Assembly (NCBI GenBank): GCA_032718475.1
Contig: JAUCBJ010007729.1
Span: 1 to 64,000 of the forward strand
DNA length: 64,000 bases
Source: Nemertoderma westbladi
Lineage: Eukaryota; Xenacoelomorpha; Nemertodermatida; Nemertodermatidae
Direction of reading: 5' to 3'
Both the position numbers and the translations under genes were made by a program. Every line of letters starts with the position of its first letter. The stretch's first letter is position 1. This document shows, piece after piece, positions 1-10,970 of the stretch. The notes below the pieces were generated by a model. It searched no databases, was not told the origin of the DNA, and worked only from the letters and a program-made list of their open reading frames with translations.

Positions 1-189
1 GAATAGTTTATTTAATGTACTAATATTTAATACATGTAATTATTTATTTATTTATTTAATTTATTTAAATTATTTATTATATTTATATACTACTTAAATT
101 TAAATAGTACATTAATTTGAGAATAACTTTACATAGTTAATATTATTAATATTAACTTAATTAGTTATTAACCTAATTATTATTAGTAG
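1..189. other. AT-rich non-coding flank
   Basis: Very AT-rich sequence made of short ATTTA/TTAAT runs. I see no coding frame, repeat unit or RNA gene in it. Confidence 0.5.
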
Positions 190-581
190 TTAATTGCACT
201 TGCATACTTCACTACCGACCTCTTTTCCAGCATGGATGATGCAAGTAACATGGTACCACTTTGAACAGTTATCGCAGTCTTCCCATTGAATCGCGTCAAC
301 TAATCGCGTGAACTTTGTAGCTAGCTCCCTGGTGGATTTACTTGCAGGCAGAGCCCACACAATTCACCCCTATCATTGTATGCTGGATCTGTTTCACTCC
401 CATAGTCTTCTTCGTCATTGTCATCCGACTCATAATCACTTGAGCTACTGCTATTCGGTTCAAGCTCTTCACTATTCTCTGAGATACTATCGAAAGAAAG
501 CTCTTCAATGTTTTCATTTACAGATGTTGTTAAACAGGCCACCCCATGCCTAACCGATAAGGACACAAAGACGTGCTTCAC
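190..581 (-). pseudogene. PHD-finger-like coding fragment, decayed
   Basis: Read on the minus strand, this encodes a Ser/Asp/Glu-rich acidic stretch followed by a Cys pair (CGLC). After a change of frame near position 330 it continues as W-E-D-C-D-N-C-S-K-W-Y-H-V-T-C and ends at a TAA at 190-192. The spacing C-x2-C ... C-x2-C ... W-Y-H-x2-C is what PHD zinc fingers use, and the C-terminal position after an acidic linker is common in transposon-encoded and chromatin proteins. The frame change could be a frameshift or a very short intron. No reliable start is visible: the open frame simply begins next to the putative gypsy LTR at 582, so the retrotransposon may have landed in it. The fold assignment rests on motif spacing only. 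Confidence 0.4.
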
Positions 582-862
582 TGTACGAAGTAACAGTAAA
601 TAAAACAGTACATACTTTACTGTTAAACAGGGGTGATCAGGAGCGCGCTATTACTACTATCATACGGTCCAAAGGCCCGCAGAGTGTCATGCATAATCAA
701 AACAAAGATATCACCACAGACAGGCAGTATACTGCTATAATAGGGTATGTCACGGTACAAAGCACAACAGCCAAAATCAGTACAACCAACTACAGAACTA
801 ACTAGTATATAGGCTTGGCCTCTTAGGTCCTATAATAATCTACTCTAAAATATCCTATAACA
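582..862 (-). repeat. Putative 3' LTR of the Ty3/gypsy element
   Basis: On the minus strand a polypurine tract (AGGGGGGA, 863-870) lies about 150 bp downstream of the last pol codon and is followed at once by TGTTATAGG, the usual layout of a polypurine tract and the TG start of a 3' LTR. A possible other end is at about 582, giving a 281-bp LTR that begins TG and ends CA on both strands. The partner 5' LTR is not in the window, so the outer boundary is a guess. Confidence 0.4.
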
Positions 863-912
863 TCCCCCCTGTTGAAAGACTTGAGACCCATCAAGTTAAC
901 ATACTAATACAA

Positions 913-1016
913 AAGACCCATCACCAAAGTTTATAACCATCCAGCTATTGCTTAAATTCTACTGAAGACCCATCACCAAAGTTTATAACCATCCAGCTAT
1001 TGCTTAAATTCTACTG
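913..1016. repeat. Perfect 52-bp tandem duplication
   Basis: Two identical 52-bp copies (913-964 and 965-1016), each starting AAGACCCATCACC, lie between the gypsy polypurine tract and the end of pol. Their identity suggests a recent duplication within the element. Confidence 0.9.
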
Positions 1017-1018
1017 TA

Positions 1019-3098
1019 TTAAGTGTTTTTGGCTTTAGATCGGGTATGATAAGGATGAATATAGGGTTCCATTTCAGTGTCCTTTGGTGTCCTTGTATTA
1101 ATCAAGTTTGAGTTGTCCAATAGCAATCTATTATGGAACCTCTTCGAATAATTTTGCGTCTTGCCCAGATAAGGTTTAGTCATCATATCCAGATCTCTTG
1201 GACATCGTTTTAGATGCGATACATTAACGGTGAAAGTTTCGTGTGTATGGGATTCAGAGTGATTCAAAAGTAAATCTGCATTATGCTCAGACAATTTCAT
1301 TATTTTGAATGGTCCGAGAAAGGGTCGGGCAAATTTATGATTTGGACCTTTACATTTTGACATTGAGTGTAAAAACACTCGGTCACCCACATTAAATCCA
1401 TGTTTTAGTGTTTTCTTATTATATTGAGTACTCCAGTTAATATGTTCCTTTGCCAATTTGTTTCTGACCATCTGGAATGTAGTAGTTAAGCTATCCTTAA
1501 GATCAAGTGCAAAGTCTTCAACCTCTGCATACTTCCATGGAATGAAATTCAGGAAGTCGTCGAAACGAAATTGAGGATCACGTCCATGCATAAGGAAGAA
1601 AGGTGTTTCACCTGTTGTCATATGGTAGGAGCTGTTATACGCAAAGGTAACCTGATCAAGATAACTATCCTAATCGGTTCCATGATCATTAACTAAATGT
1701 GATAGAATATCGCAAATTGTTCTATTCATTCGTTCTACAACTCCGTTACATTGTTGGTGATATGGGGTTGTAAATATTTTCTCAATTCCCAGTAGTTTTG
1801 CTACTTCCTTTATCAAAGAACTCGTAAAGTTTGGACCTTGATCAGACAAAAGTTTATTAGGAACACCATGTTGACATATAACATGATCTATTAAGGCTTT
1901 CACCACTGTAGTAGCACATTCATCAGACAAAGCTATTGCTATTACCCATTTAGTGAAGTGATCCACAAACACTAATGCAAATTTATTACTTTCAATAGAT
2001 AATGGGAGTGAAAGTAAATCTACTGCCATTAATTCCATTGGATAATATGAAGTTATAGCGGTTAAGGGAACCTTTTGATATCGGTGAAGAGGCTTCCTTG
2101 TGAGACATTCCAAACAAGAATTACAGAAACGAACTGTATCTCGATACATTGTGTCCCAATAATAAAATTGAGCTAATGATTTATAAGTTTTATCTATCGC
2201 AAAATGACCTCCCAAGGACGATGAATGTCTATCATATAATAATGTTGACTGATATTGTTTTGGAACAACAATAAGTCGGAGATGTCTGTTAAATGGGGAG
2301 AGTCTATACAAACATTTACATGAAACATCATCATTTAGGTCTTTGTCAATGATTTCATATGCAGCCACACTTAATAATAACTTTTGAGCTGCTATTTTAT
2401 TGGTAGGTAGTACTCCAGATTCTAGATAATCTATGATAGATTTAAGGTGATCATCCTTGCTTTGTTCTTCTATATTTAACTTTGAGTTCATATCATTACT
2501 TAATATTTCTTCAATAGTAATTTCAGAGTTATTACTTGCTTCTATTGGAAGATTTATGATATCATTTATTTCATTTGAATGTTCTGTTTTTAATTGACAT
2601 TGTGGGATTCTAGATAATGCATCAGCAGCTAAATTGAGTTTGCCTGGTCGGTAACTGATACGAGGCATCTGAGGCATTAATTTTAACATCCAGCGTTGTA
2701 GTCTTCCTTTGGGTTCTTTAATGTTAAGAAACCACATGAGAGCGGAATGGTCGGTTATGACTTCATAATCTTGACCTTGGAGATATGCCCCAAAATGGTC
2801 TATGGCCCAAATGATAGCATATAATTCCAGTTCAGTAATATGCCACTTCTTTTCATTACTAGCTAGATAGGCTCTTGCCACTATATGCAATTGGGTGTAA
2901 CTCATCATTGTCATCACGCTGACTCAAGATAGCACCTAAACCATCCATTGAAGCATCTGTTTCCAGTAAGAATGGCTTTGACATATCAGGGCGAGCTAAA
3001 ACAGGTTCTGTTGTCAAGGCTCTCTTCAGATATTGAAATGCTTTATCACATTCTGTTGACCAAACAAATTTGACATCTTTTCGTGTAAGTGCATTCAA
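1019..3098 (-). pseudogene. Ty3/gypsy pol, RNase H and integrase
   Basis: RNase H begins in 2859-3098 (LLETDASMDGLGAILSQ, with the first catalytic Asp) and continues in a second frame from 2917, with the later DHSAL and NLAADALSR motifs. Integrase follows: an HHCC zinc finger (H-S-S-S-L-G-G-H ... C-N-S-C-L-E-C) near 2100-2240, then a DDE core with Asp in MAVDLL, Asp in LLSDQGPNF and Glu in VVERMNRT (about 1700-2040). The part at 1019-1621 is in the same frame and holds the integrase C-terminal domain (GDRVFLHSMSKCKGP, GPFKIMKL). The two pieces are separated mainly by an in-frame TAG at about 1670 where related integrases have Trp, so one nonsense change breaks the integrase; a separate frame change breaks RNase H near 2860-2917. 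Confidence 0.85.
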
Positions 3099-3310
3099 AG
3101 GTGCAGTTATCTTTGCAAGATCCTTTATAAACTTTCAATAATATTTTGTTAATCCAAGAAACCGCTGCAGTTCCTTGAGGTTATTGGGTGGAGGGTAGTC
3201 TTTGACAATAAGTATCTTCTGTGGATCAGGCTTTTTTCCGAATTGTGTTACAATATGTCCTAGAAATTTAATATCAAAGCATGCAAACTTGCATTTCTCT
3301 ATTCTCAGTT

Positions 3311-4150
3311 TTAATTTTGCTTTATTAATTCGTTGAAGTACCTTATTAATGTGTGCAAATGTGATTCGAAATTAGTTGAAAAAATCAATATATCATCAAG
3401 AAATACGAAACAACAATAACCAATTAACCCATGTAAAGCTACGTTCATAAGTCGTTGACAGGTTGGAGGAGCATTTGTAAGTCCAAATGGCATTCCAGTA
3501 TATCTGTAAGCTCCATCAGGTGTAACCATAGTAGTTTTGTCCTTGCTATCTTCAGAAATAGGGATTTGATGGAACATCTGTTTTGTGTCCAGAACACTGA
3601 ATATAGTTGCATTTTGAATGCAATCAAGTATATCATCAATTCTAGGCATTGGGTAATTGTCTCTCAATGTTATTGCATTAAGGGCTCTGTAGTCAACACA
3701 TAAACGTAAGGGTTTGCCTTCTTTCTTTACAAGTACAGTTGGACTAGTCCATAGTGCTGATGCGGGTTCAATAATTCTATCTGTCAACAATTGTTCTATT
3801 ATTTCTCTACATTTTCCACGGTAGGCTAATGGTATCCTACGAGGATGCTGTTGAATTGGTTTATGGTCTCCAGTTTCTATATGATGTTCAATTACATCAG
3901 TTCTTCCTGTTGGTTCGTCAGGGAGAGCAAATGAAAATTGTATCTCTAATAATGTATCTAAAAGTTGATTTTGTTGGTTTGAAGTCAACTGGTTCCATTC
4001 ATTTGCAATTTTAATACACCGTAGGAATTTCTCTGTACGAAGTTTCCTTTCAAGGGCTGTTGTTGAATCATTATTATCATCAAGTTCTCTTTTTCCTCCT
4101 TTATAAGTTTACTATCCCTACAAGCATCATCATAATCAAAATTATCATAA
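3311..4150 (-). pseudogene. Ty3/gypsy pol, reverse transcriptase
   Basis: Contains the RT palm in order: LRLCVDYRALNAIT, the motif A region FSVLDTKQMFHQIPI, MPFGLTNAPPTCQRLMN and the active-site box FVFLDDILIFS, in which FLDD replaces the common YVDD/YIDD with both Asp residues kept. The clear open frame runs 3311-3988; the N-terminal linker continues upstream to about 4110 and then shifts frame. At the other end the reading frame changes near 3350, and the connection to RNase H (3100-3310) carries a stop near 3134. All catalytic residues of this part survive; the breaks are in the linkers. Confidence 0.85.
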
Positions 4151-4582
4151 TTTGTAATACTTTCTACATTTTCTAATATACCAATCTTTTTTTTTTTTTT
4201 TTTTTATTATTTTAAATTTTTTTTTTTCCGGTTCCAACAGTTTATTATATTACTTAAATTACACAATTAAAGGTAATCATCATAACCGTACAAATGCACA
4301 ATTAAAATTCACAAAATACAAGTGCACAAATACAATTGCAATAATAAAAAGAAGTTATTCAAATATTATCATGCATAAACGGAATAAACAATATACTAAT
4401 ATTTTTGTGCCCAAGGGTAGCAGACCTGCAATTTGAAATTTGACTCCACTAATTATCTATTAACACGACCTTAACAGCACGAATAAAGAGGAAGAGAAAA
4501 ACTTTAGGGAGATACCTTGACGACATGTAAATAATATATAATAAATAAAAATTAATCCCAAAACATTTACTTAAAGTCCCAG

Positions 4583-6070
4583 TTATGATGTATTTTGAGT
4601 AAAAATATTTTCAAAACCACCCCATTTTTTTTTGTATGGGCCCCATGTGCTTGTCGAAACCGCATTGAAAAGCTCAAATTGATGTAGCATTAAAAGCTTA
4701 TTTTTTAAATAGGTTAAATGCAGAGATGGAGTTTGCGTGAAACGTTGAGAAAAGATGATATATTTTGCAAGAAAAATTATTGTATTCACTACTTTATGTT
4801 TAGAATCCTTATACAGACCGAAAAAGAACATATGCTTACGAAACACTATCGATTGTCGGGAAGCAGATAACCACCATAATCGAATTTCTTCAATAAAGGT
4901 TTTGACTTTTGTGCAGTTCCAAAACAAATGATCAATATCCTCCACATGTTCTTTGCAATATGTGCAAATATTATTATTAATTTGTCCTATTCTTGTTAGA
5001 AACTGATTTGTTGGGATTCTACGCATAACAAATTTATATTGAAACGACCTGAGTTTTGCATCAATAGTAGTCTTGAAAGGTAAAATAAATATCTGCTTCC
5101 AGTCCACATTTGTCAGTGTGCTCTCCAAATTTATTTCCCATTGTCGAATAGATGTGGGTTTTACTTTTATTTTTTCTACTAAAGTATTGTAAGTTAAATT
5201 AGTGACCCTATTTTTGCAATTAATTAATCGAAAAGAATTTCTAAAATGTGGTCCTTGTAAACCTTGTTTCAGCAAAACTTTGATATCGTGTGGAATGGCA
5301 TCTATTAGACTCATATATTTAAAATGATCTGTTTCGGCTAAATTATATTTGTTTTTAAATTCGCAAAAGTTTAGGAATCTTTTTTCTTTTTGTTCTACTA
5401 TGTTATTCAGAGTATAAATACCTAAATCTCTCCAAGTACGCCAAAAAATAGGTCTTCCACCGATCCGAATGAGAGAATTAAACCATATTATTTGATTCAT
5501 TGCATCTTCTGACGTACACGGTGTACTAAAATTAATATTACACCAAGTTTGCATTACCTCGTTCCAAAAAGTTGATTTTAAATCTAACATACATTCAATA
5601 TCTTTTGCATTCAAATTATACTGTAAAAAATCATTCATTGAGATATTATGTGATATTGAAGCTAGAGGTAATCCTATATTGTCCGTTTTGGAGATAATTT
5701 TTACGATCCATCGTACTTTTTGCGCCTGTATATAAGACTCTATATCCACACTTTTTAATCCACCCTCGGAATACGATGCTATTAATACTTTATTTGCTAC
5801 TTTTGCCGGTTTTCCATCCCATAAAAAATTATTGATTACCTTATTTATTTGCAGTATGAGGTCAGGTGGTGGTCTTTCTAAACAAGATAATTTAAAAGTT
5901 AGCTGCGGAATGGCCAGCGATTTAATTATACATATTTTTCCTAACCACGTTAGTGTGATTTTGGCCCAAAAATTTAGAATCTTGCTTATGTTTTCAATAG
6001 CCTCCGGGTAATTCAACATGGGTATTTTTGTTATGTCGTTGCTCAGTATCACTCCTAGTACACGGGGCAC
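4583..6070 (-). pseudogene. LINE ORF2, C-terminal part
   Basis: Encodes the thumb/connection region and C-terminus of the LINE polyprotein: GVILSNDI, then about 400 residues without catalytic motifs, and near the end a Cys/His motif C-T-Y-C-x9-H-L-F-W-N-C of the kind found at the C-terminus of L1/Tx1-type proteins. It is in a different frame from the RT part; the switch lies in the overlap 5994-6070, where the upstream frame runs on into unrelated residues. One frameshift would explain the break. The stop at 4583 looks like the natural end, followed by a 3' UTR of about 350 bp. Confidence 0.8.
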
Positions 6071-7892
6071 CTGGTTCCAACCATTTTAGATTATATTCGG
6101 GACAAAGAGTTGTAGTTGATAATTTTTTATTACCTATCCACAGCACCTCTGTTTTTGTTCTATTTAATTTTAATAAATAAGAAATTTTGAAATTTTGAAA
6201 TTTTTGAAAATAAGAAATTTTGCCGAAAGTGTTGAAAATACAAAACGCTTTCTGCAGGGATTTTTCACTATCACATAACTGTAAACTAAGATCGTCAGCA
6301 AACAACGAAATTAAATTTCTGACGCCGTTGATATATATTTCTTCAATATCGTCTTCATTTCTAATAGCTATGGCTAGTATTTCTATAACTAAGAGAAATA
6401 GATACGAACTGAGAAGGTCTCCTTGTCTAAAGCCCCGTTCGGCCGAGAACGGTTGTGAGAGATAACCATTGTTCTGAATCACAAGTTTGAAGTTACTATT
6501 ATATAGTATATCAAACCAAGTTAAAAAAGTTTGCGGAAAATTAAAACGATTTAAAACGTATTTAATAAAAGGCCATTCCACCGAATCATAGGCTTTTTGG
6601 AAATCCGCCATCACTAGGATTCCTCCTTGATCAACTTCATCCAGGTGTTCCATAGCGGAAATAATTTTTCGAATATTGTCACCTAGGTAACGACCTGTGA
6701 GGAAGCCCGACTGGTCATCGTTTATTAACGGAGATAATACATACTTCAATCTAAGAGCCAAAAGTTTTGTTAATAATTTATAATCAACATTTAGCAGTGT
6801 TATGGGCCGTCTATTGTCTAGAAATCTTGGGTCTTTATCCTTCTTTTGTGTTAAAGAAATTACCCCCTGCCGTTGTGATATGGGGAGGTCCCCTATAACG
6901 AAAGTTTCCTTATAACAGTTTAAAATATAAAATTTCAGGTCACTCCAAAAGAATTTAAAAAACTCGGCTGTGAAACCATCACCGCCAGGAGTTTTCCCAT
7001 TTGGCATAGTTTTTAAAGCAGCAAGCAATTCGCCTTCAGTAATATTTTTGGAAAGATACTCCTTAGCAGTGTCTCCGAGAATGGGCATGTAATTTGATAT
7101 TTTGTTAAAAAACACATTGCACTCTTGTTTAAAATTATCATGCTGGCAAGTGGAAGAAAATAAAGTTTTATAAAAATTAGCTGATTCTTTCAAAATGGCC
7201 TTATCATCAGTTATAGTGCGGTGCTCGCCTGTTTTTTCTTTTATTTTCAAAACATTAATATTATTTTTCATAGCCCGTTTTTTTTCCAAGTTTAAAAAAT
7301 ATTTAGTTGGCCTTTCATTACCTATGAAATGTTGAGCTTTTGCTCGAAAAATTGCTGATTTTGCTTTTTCACATTCAATATTATACAGCTCATCATTACA
7401 CCTCTGCATCTCAAGTTGTTCGTGTTCAGACAAAGATGCTTCCCGCACATGTAAGTCCTTGATTTGATTTGTCAGAATGTTAATTTTTTTATTTTCTTCC
7501 CTTTGCTTTCTAATACTGAATGCGATAGTTTCTGTTCTAATATTTAATTTTATTATCTCCCATAGTTGTTGTTCGGATAGATGTGATTCGTATTGTTGGA
7601 TTGTTTGGTTGATAATGCTTTTCATAAAAGTTACATATCCTGTGTCTCCTAATAATCTATTATTAAATTTCCATATGCCTCTTCCACGGGTTTTTTCCGC
7701 CCAAGTAATTGTAAAGGAAGCTGCCGAATGGTCAGATCTATATCCAGGTGTTATATGGCAGGATTCAGCTACACCTGCTAAGGACGATGAAATAAGGAAA
7801 AAATCTTTTCTGGTTAAAACCCAACCGCGATTGATTTTTTTGCCTATGGGTAAAAAGTTGACCGTCATTATTTTGCAGCCTATAAATATCAA
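5994..7892 (-). pseudogene. LINE ORF2, reverse transcriptase part
   Basis: Starts with the end of the endonuclease domain, including the catalytic SDH box (GYRSDHSAASF), then a basic linker, then the RT: NGKTPGGDGFTAEFFK, NRRPITLLNVDYKLLTKLLA, DDQSGFLTGRYLGDNI, motif A ADFQKAYDSVEW, motif B GFRQGDLLSSYLFLLVIE and motif C SLFADDLSL. All three catalytic Asp residues are present. A small AT-rich duplication near 6175-6225 (repeated GAAATTTTGAAA) lies just after motif C. The frame differs from both neighbouring pieces, so this is the middle of a three-frame broken ORF2. Confidence 0.88.
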
Positions 7893-8418
7893 CCAAATCT
7901 TGGTCCTCTATAACATCCAACACCGCTTGGCGTACCTTTCTATTTGTGAAAGGTGAACCTCCCTTTTTATCCTTGTTTATGTCCAAGACACAATTGAAAT
8001 CCCCTCCCCAGATTATATTCTCTCCATGGAAATTACTTTCGATGTCTAACTGAATTTTGGAAATTAGTGACGGATTATCCGTATTATAATTATATATATT
8101 TGCTAGGGTATATATTTTTATTCCTATCTCTATATCAACAATGATATATCTTCCTTCTACATCAATTTCGCTTTTAACAATTCTGAACGGAAAATTATCG
8201 TTAAACAGTAGCCCCACGCCAGCACTGTTAGAGCTAGACTCACTGAGCAGACCCTCACAACCCCATTCCTTAAGCCATTTGTCTGGATCTGTACAGTGCG
8301 TTTCTTGTAAAAAATATATATTACCCTTTGTTTTTTTTAACTTATCCATAATTACACGGCGTTTTACATCATCTTGCAGCCCCCTGCAGTTTAGTGTCGT
8401 AAATGTTATAGTAGTCAT
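7765..8418 (-). pseudogene. LINE ORF2, APE-type endonuclease part
   Basis: Probably the natural start of ORF2: it opens MTTITFTTLNCRGLQDDVK, followed by LQETH (metal-binding Glu), a central region ending GGDFNCVLD, and the approach to the SDH motif. The frame is lost before SDH, which is found in the overlapping frame at 7765-7892. The domain nicks target DNA to prime reverse transcription. Motifs up to the break are intact, so the lesion is probably recent. Confidence 0.85.
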
Positions 8419-8741
8419 TTCTTGTTAAATTTAGCACTGCCTCTAAAATTGCTAGTCTGCTTCCTTAAAATGACACTGAAAGTATTTGCAGTTTTAACGA
8501 TAATATATAATTTACTGTACACATTTACGTGGGCCTTTTGCATGTCTATTTGCAATAGGCCTACTGCTTTTAAAATTGTGAAAAGCATTTTGCTAGATAG
8601 AACCGGTTTCCTATAAATATTTTCTGCAACATCACAACCTTCACCAAAAACTATACTACATACCGTTACTTCGAGTTTAAAGATAAACAACATTGCCATA
8701 AACAAAGCATAACAAGCCATCCCCATAACGTCATCGGCCAT

Positions 8742-9114
8742 GGGAAAAAAATACAGGCCTTGGCCATCCCACTATTTCTCATTTTAATAACCAAAACAGA
8801 CCTAACTCGGACGTCCTTTACGGACGACCCCTAATTAATTGGATTATATATGGACTCCCTCGGTCGGGCCTACACAATATAATTTATAATTTGTATGTTT
8901 GGTTAACGAAACTATAGAAACACACAGAAAATCGAAAAACAATTGAATATGTTTTGTACCGGTACTTCAACTTTGGCCTTGGAGTTTAGAAACAAAAAAA
9001 AACAGATAAAAAAAAGAGTAAACAAAACAAATTTTTAACATACATATACATAGGCTCCGTTGCGATCAAAAGCACGTACCATAATTATTTTGGAATATTT
9101 TCCTCGAAAGTTGT
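8742..9114. other. No gene recognised
   Basis: Moderately AT-rich sequence between the LINE endonuclease and an ORF1-like frame. No coding, repeat or RNA signal stands out; it could be LINE inter-ORF sequence or gypsy sequence. Confidence 0.4.
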
Positions 9115-9470
9115 TTACTTGTTTTTTCCGCTCCTCCTACTTCCATTTCCGTGACCCATTGTAGTACGACCACGATTACTCTGTGACGGAGAAAGGCGAG
9201 GATTGGCTTCCAACTCGTCAACTTCTGTCGACGTATGTAGGCCTTCCTGCATTGGGGATCGACCATCGCCGCCATTGCGCATCGGCCTACCTCGTTGTCC
9301 CGGTTTCAACGTAGAGGCTACCGGAACCGCGTTCATCTTTGGTTTGATCTTGGAATAAATATTTTCTCCGTTTCGCATTGATATGAACACGAAAGGGTAG
9401 TATCGCTCCGAAATGATTATTCGCGCTCTCGCTCTATCAGTGGCACTCATTTCCTTCTTTATAGCCACTA
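9115..9470 (-). pseudogene. Possible LINE ORF1 C-terminus
   Basis: A short minus-strand frame rich in Arg, Ser, Gly and Pro, reading RARIIISERYYPFVFISM near its start and ending GNGSRRSGKNK. Basic, low-complexity ends and a sequence resembling an RNA-binding ORF1 C-terminal domain would fit the ORF1 of the LINE downstream (same strand, about 700 bp away). The frame opens further upstream only after a shift near 9480, where another short frame reads EELAEGYASPTTR. No zinc knuckle is seen. It could equally be unrelated. Confidence 0.3.
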
Positions 9471-9544
9471 GGTCGCGCCTTACCTGGGTGAGATACGAGT
9501 AGTAGGAGAAGCATAGCCCTCGGCTAACTCCTCCCTAGCCTGGG

Positions 9545-10067
9545 CTACGGGCCACATCTCGGAGGCAATTAAAAAATACCAAATTCCGGTGCTAAATTGT
9601 GGTGTTTAATGACCATCTGTCACCAACAGTATTCTTGCCTTCAGCCAATCGCTGCGTATAACCTACGCGTAGCCTAACCTCGCGATGCCCTCCTTACTCC
9701 TACAGCTGTTACCTCCCGTCAGTATTGGTTCGAGTCGTTGCATCAACCAACCATCGCATATTCATCTTCGCGTACCCAAACCTCTCAACGCGTGGCTAGC
9801 CCCCCACTATGCTATTATATCGAATCGATTGCCAACTCACCACCACGCACGGCTACCCCTCGACGGCTGTCGCCAATCCGCCACGTGTTGAAATTCCGCC
9901 ACGTTTCCGGCTACACGTATACGAACATTTCCATAGTTTAATGCAATACCTTTGAAGCCCTTTAATGACGCTTTGTCGATAACCCGATTGGGGATTTTCT
10001 GAGACACAAAACGAAATCGGTATTGTAAGAACAATTGACCAAACTAATGGAAAAGTTATCCTTATAT
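9545..10067. other. No gene recognised
   Basis: Mixed-composition sequence with short chance frames on both strands. I see no motif, repeat or splice pattern I can support. Confidence 0.4.
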
Positions 10068-10970
10068 TGCCTTAAGGGTTAACTTCATTTCACTAAGGGT
10101 TGGGTTAGCTTCATTTCACTAAGGGTTGGGTTCGCTTCATTTCACTAAGGGTTAGGTTAGCTTCATTTCACTAAGGGTTGGGTTAGCTTCATTTCACTAT
10201 GGGTTGGGTTAGCTTAATTTCACTAAGGGTTGGGTTAGCTTAATTTCACTAAGGGTTGGGTTAGCTTCATTGTATTAAGGGTGGGGTTAGCTTCATTGCA
10301 TTAAGGGTGGGGTTAACTTCATTGCATTAAAGGTTGTGTTAGCTTCAGTGCATTAAAGGTTGTGTTAGCTTCATTGCATTAAAGGTTGTGTTAGCTTCAG
10401 TGCATTAAAGGTTGTGTTAGCTTCAGTGCATTAAGGGTTGTGTTAGCTTCAGTGCATTAAAGGTTGTGTTAGCTTCAGTGCATTAAATGTTGTGTTAGCT
10501 TCATTGAATTAAGGGTTAGCTTTATTGAACTAAGGGTTGTGTTAGCTTCATTATATTAAGGGTGGGTTAGCTTCATTGTATTAAGGGTGGGGTTAGCTTC
10601 ATTGTATTAAGGGTTAGCTTTATTGAACTAAGGGTTGTGTTAGCTTCATTATATTAAGGGTGGGTTAGCTTCATTGTATTAAGGGTGGGGTTAGCTTCAT
10701 TGTATTAAGGGTTAGCTTTATTGAACTAAGGGTTGTGTTAGCTTCATTGTATTAAGGGTGGGGTTAACTTCATTGTATTAAGGGTGGGTTAGCTTCAGTG
10801 CATTAAAGGTTGTGTTAGCTTCATTGAACTAAAGGTTGTGTTAGCTTCAGTGCATTAAAGGTTGTGTTAGCTTCATTGCACTAATGGTTGTGTTAGCTTT
10901 AGTGCATTAAGGGTTGTGTTAGCTTCATTGCACCGATGGTTTGCCTTATTGAACTATGGGGGTTAACTCC
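10068..10970 (+). repeat. 26-bp minisatellite with GGGTTAG-like core
   Basis: About 34 imperfect tandem copies of a 26-bp unit containing AAGGGTTGGGTTAGCTTCAT. Copies at the left are homogeneous (TTTCACTAAGGGTTGGG). Further right, variants with GCATTAAAGGTTGTG or TGTATTAAGGGTGGGG take over, and some units lose several bases. The units contain GGGTTAG, but the array is not a telomere: the period is 26, and unique sequence lies on both sides. Confidence 0.9.

Larger units (their letters stand above)
582..4187 (-). mobile_element. Ty3/gypsy LTR retrotransposon, 5'-incomplete
   Basis: A minus-strand run of reverse transcriptase, RNase H and integrase in that order identifies Ty3/gypsy (Copia has integrase before RT). 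The element keeps its 3' half and putative 3' LTR. Gag, protease and the 5' LTR are missing because the sequence is interrupted at 4187/4188 by the A-rich tail of a LINE lying in the same orientation. Pol contains at least two frame changes and internal stops, so the copy is dead. Confidence 0.85.
4188..8418 (-). mobile_element. Non-LTR retrotransposon, Tx1/L1-like
   Basis: A LINE on the minus strand with endonuclease, RT and a C-terminal zinc-knuckle region, ending at 4188-4230 in two A-rich tracts (T runs on the plus strand). The 3' UTR is 4230-4582. The APE-type endonuclease opening (NCRGL, LQETH) and the late CTYC ... HLFWNC motif fit the L1/Tx1 group; the clade is my inference. The element lies inside the gypsy copy in the same orientation. 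Its 5' end is uncertain: it may reach about 9.47 kb if the ORF1-like frame there belongs to it. I did not find a matching target-site duplication. Confidence 0.8.

Noticed and set aside
308-553. 81-codon plus-strand frame
   Set aside because: It is antisense to the PHD-like fragment and has biased His/Leu-rich composition.
7477-7956. 159-codon plus-strand frame
   Set aside because: It lies antisense to the LINE RT/endonuclease region and has no recognisable content.
8415-8741. 108-codon minus-strand frame upstream of the LINE endonuclease
   Set aside because: It has a hydrophobic start but no similarity I can name, and lies in LINE or gypsy flanking sequence; probably chance.
10068-10970. 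Interstitial telomere repeat
   Set aside because: GGGTTAG occurs once per 26-bp unit only; there is no TTAGGG tandem run.
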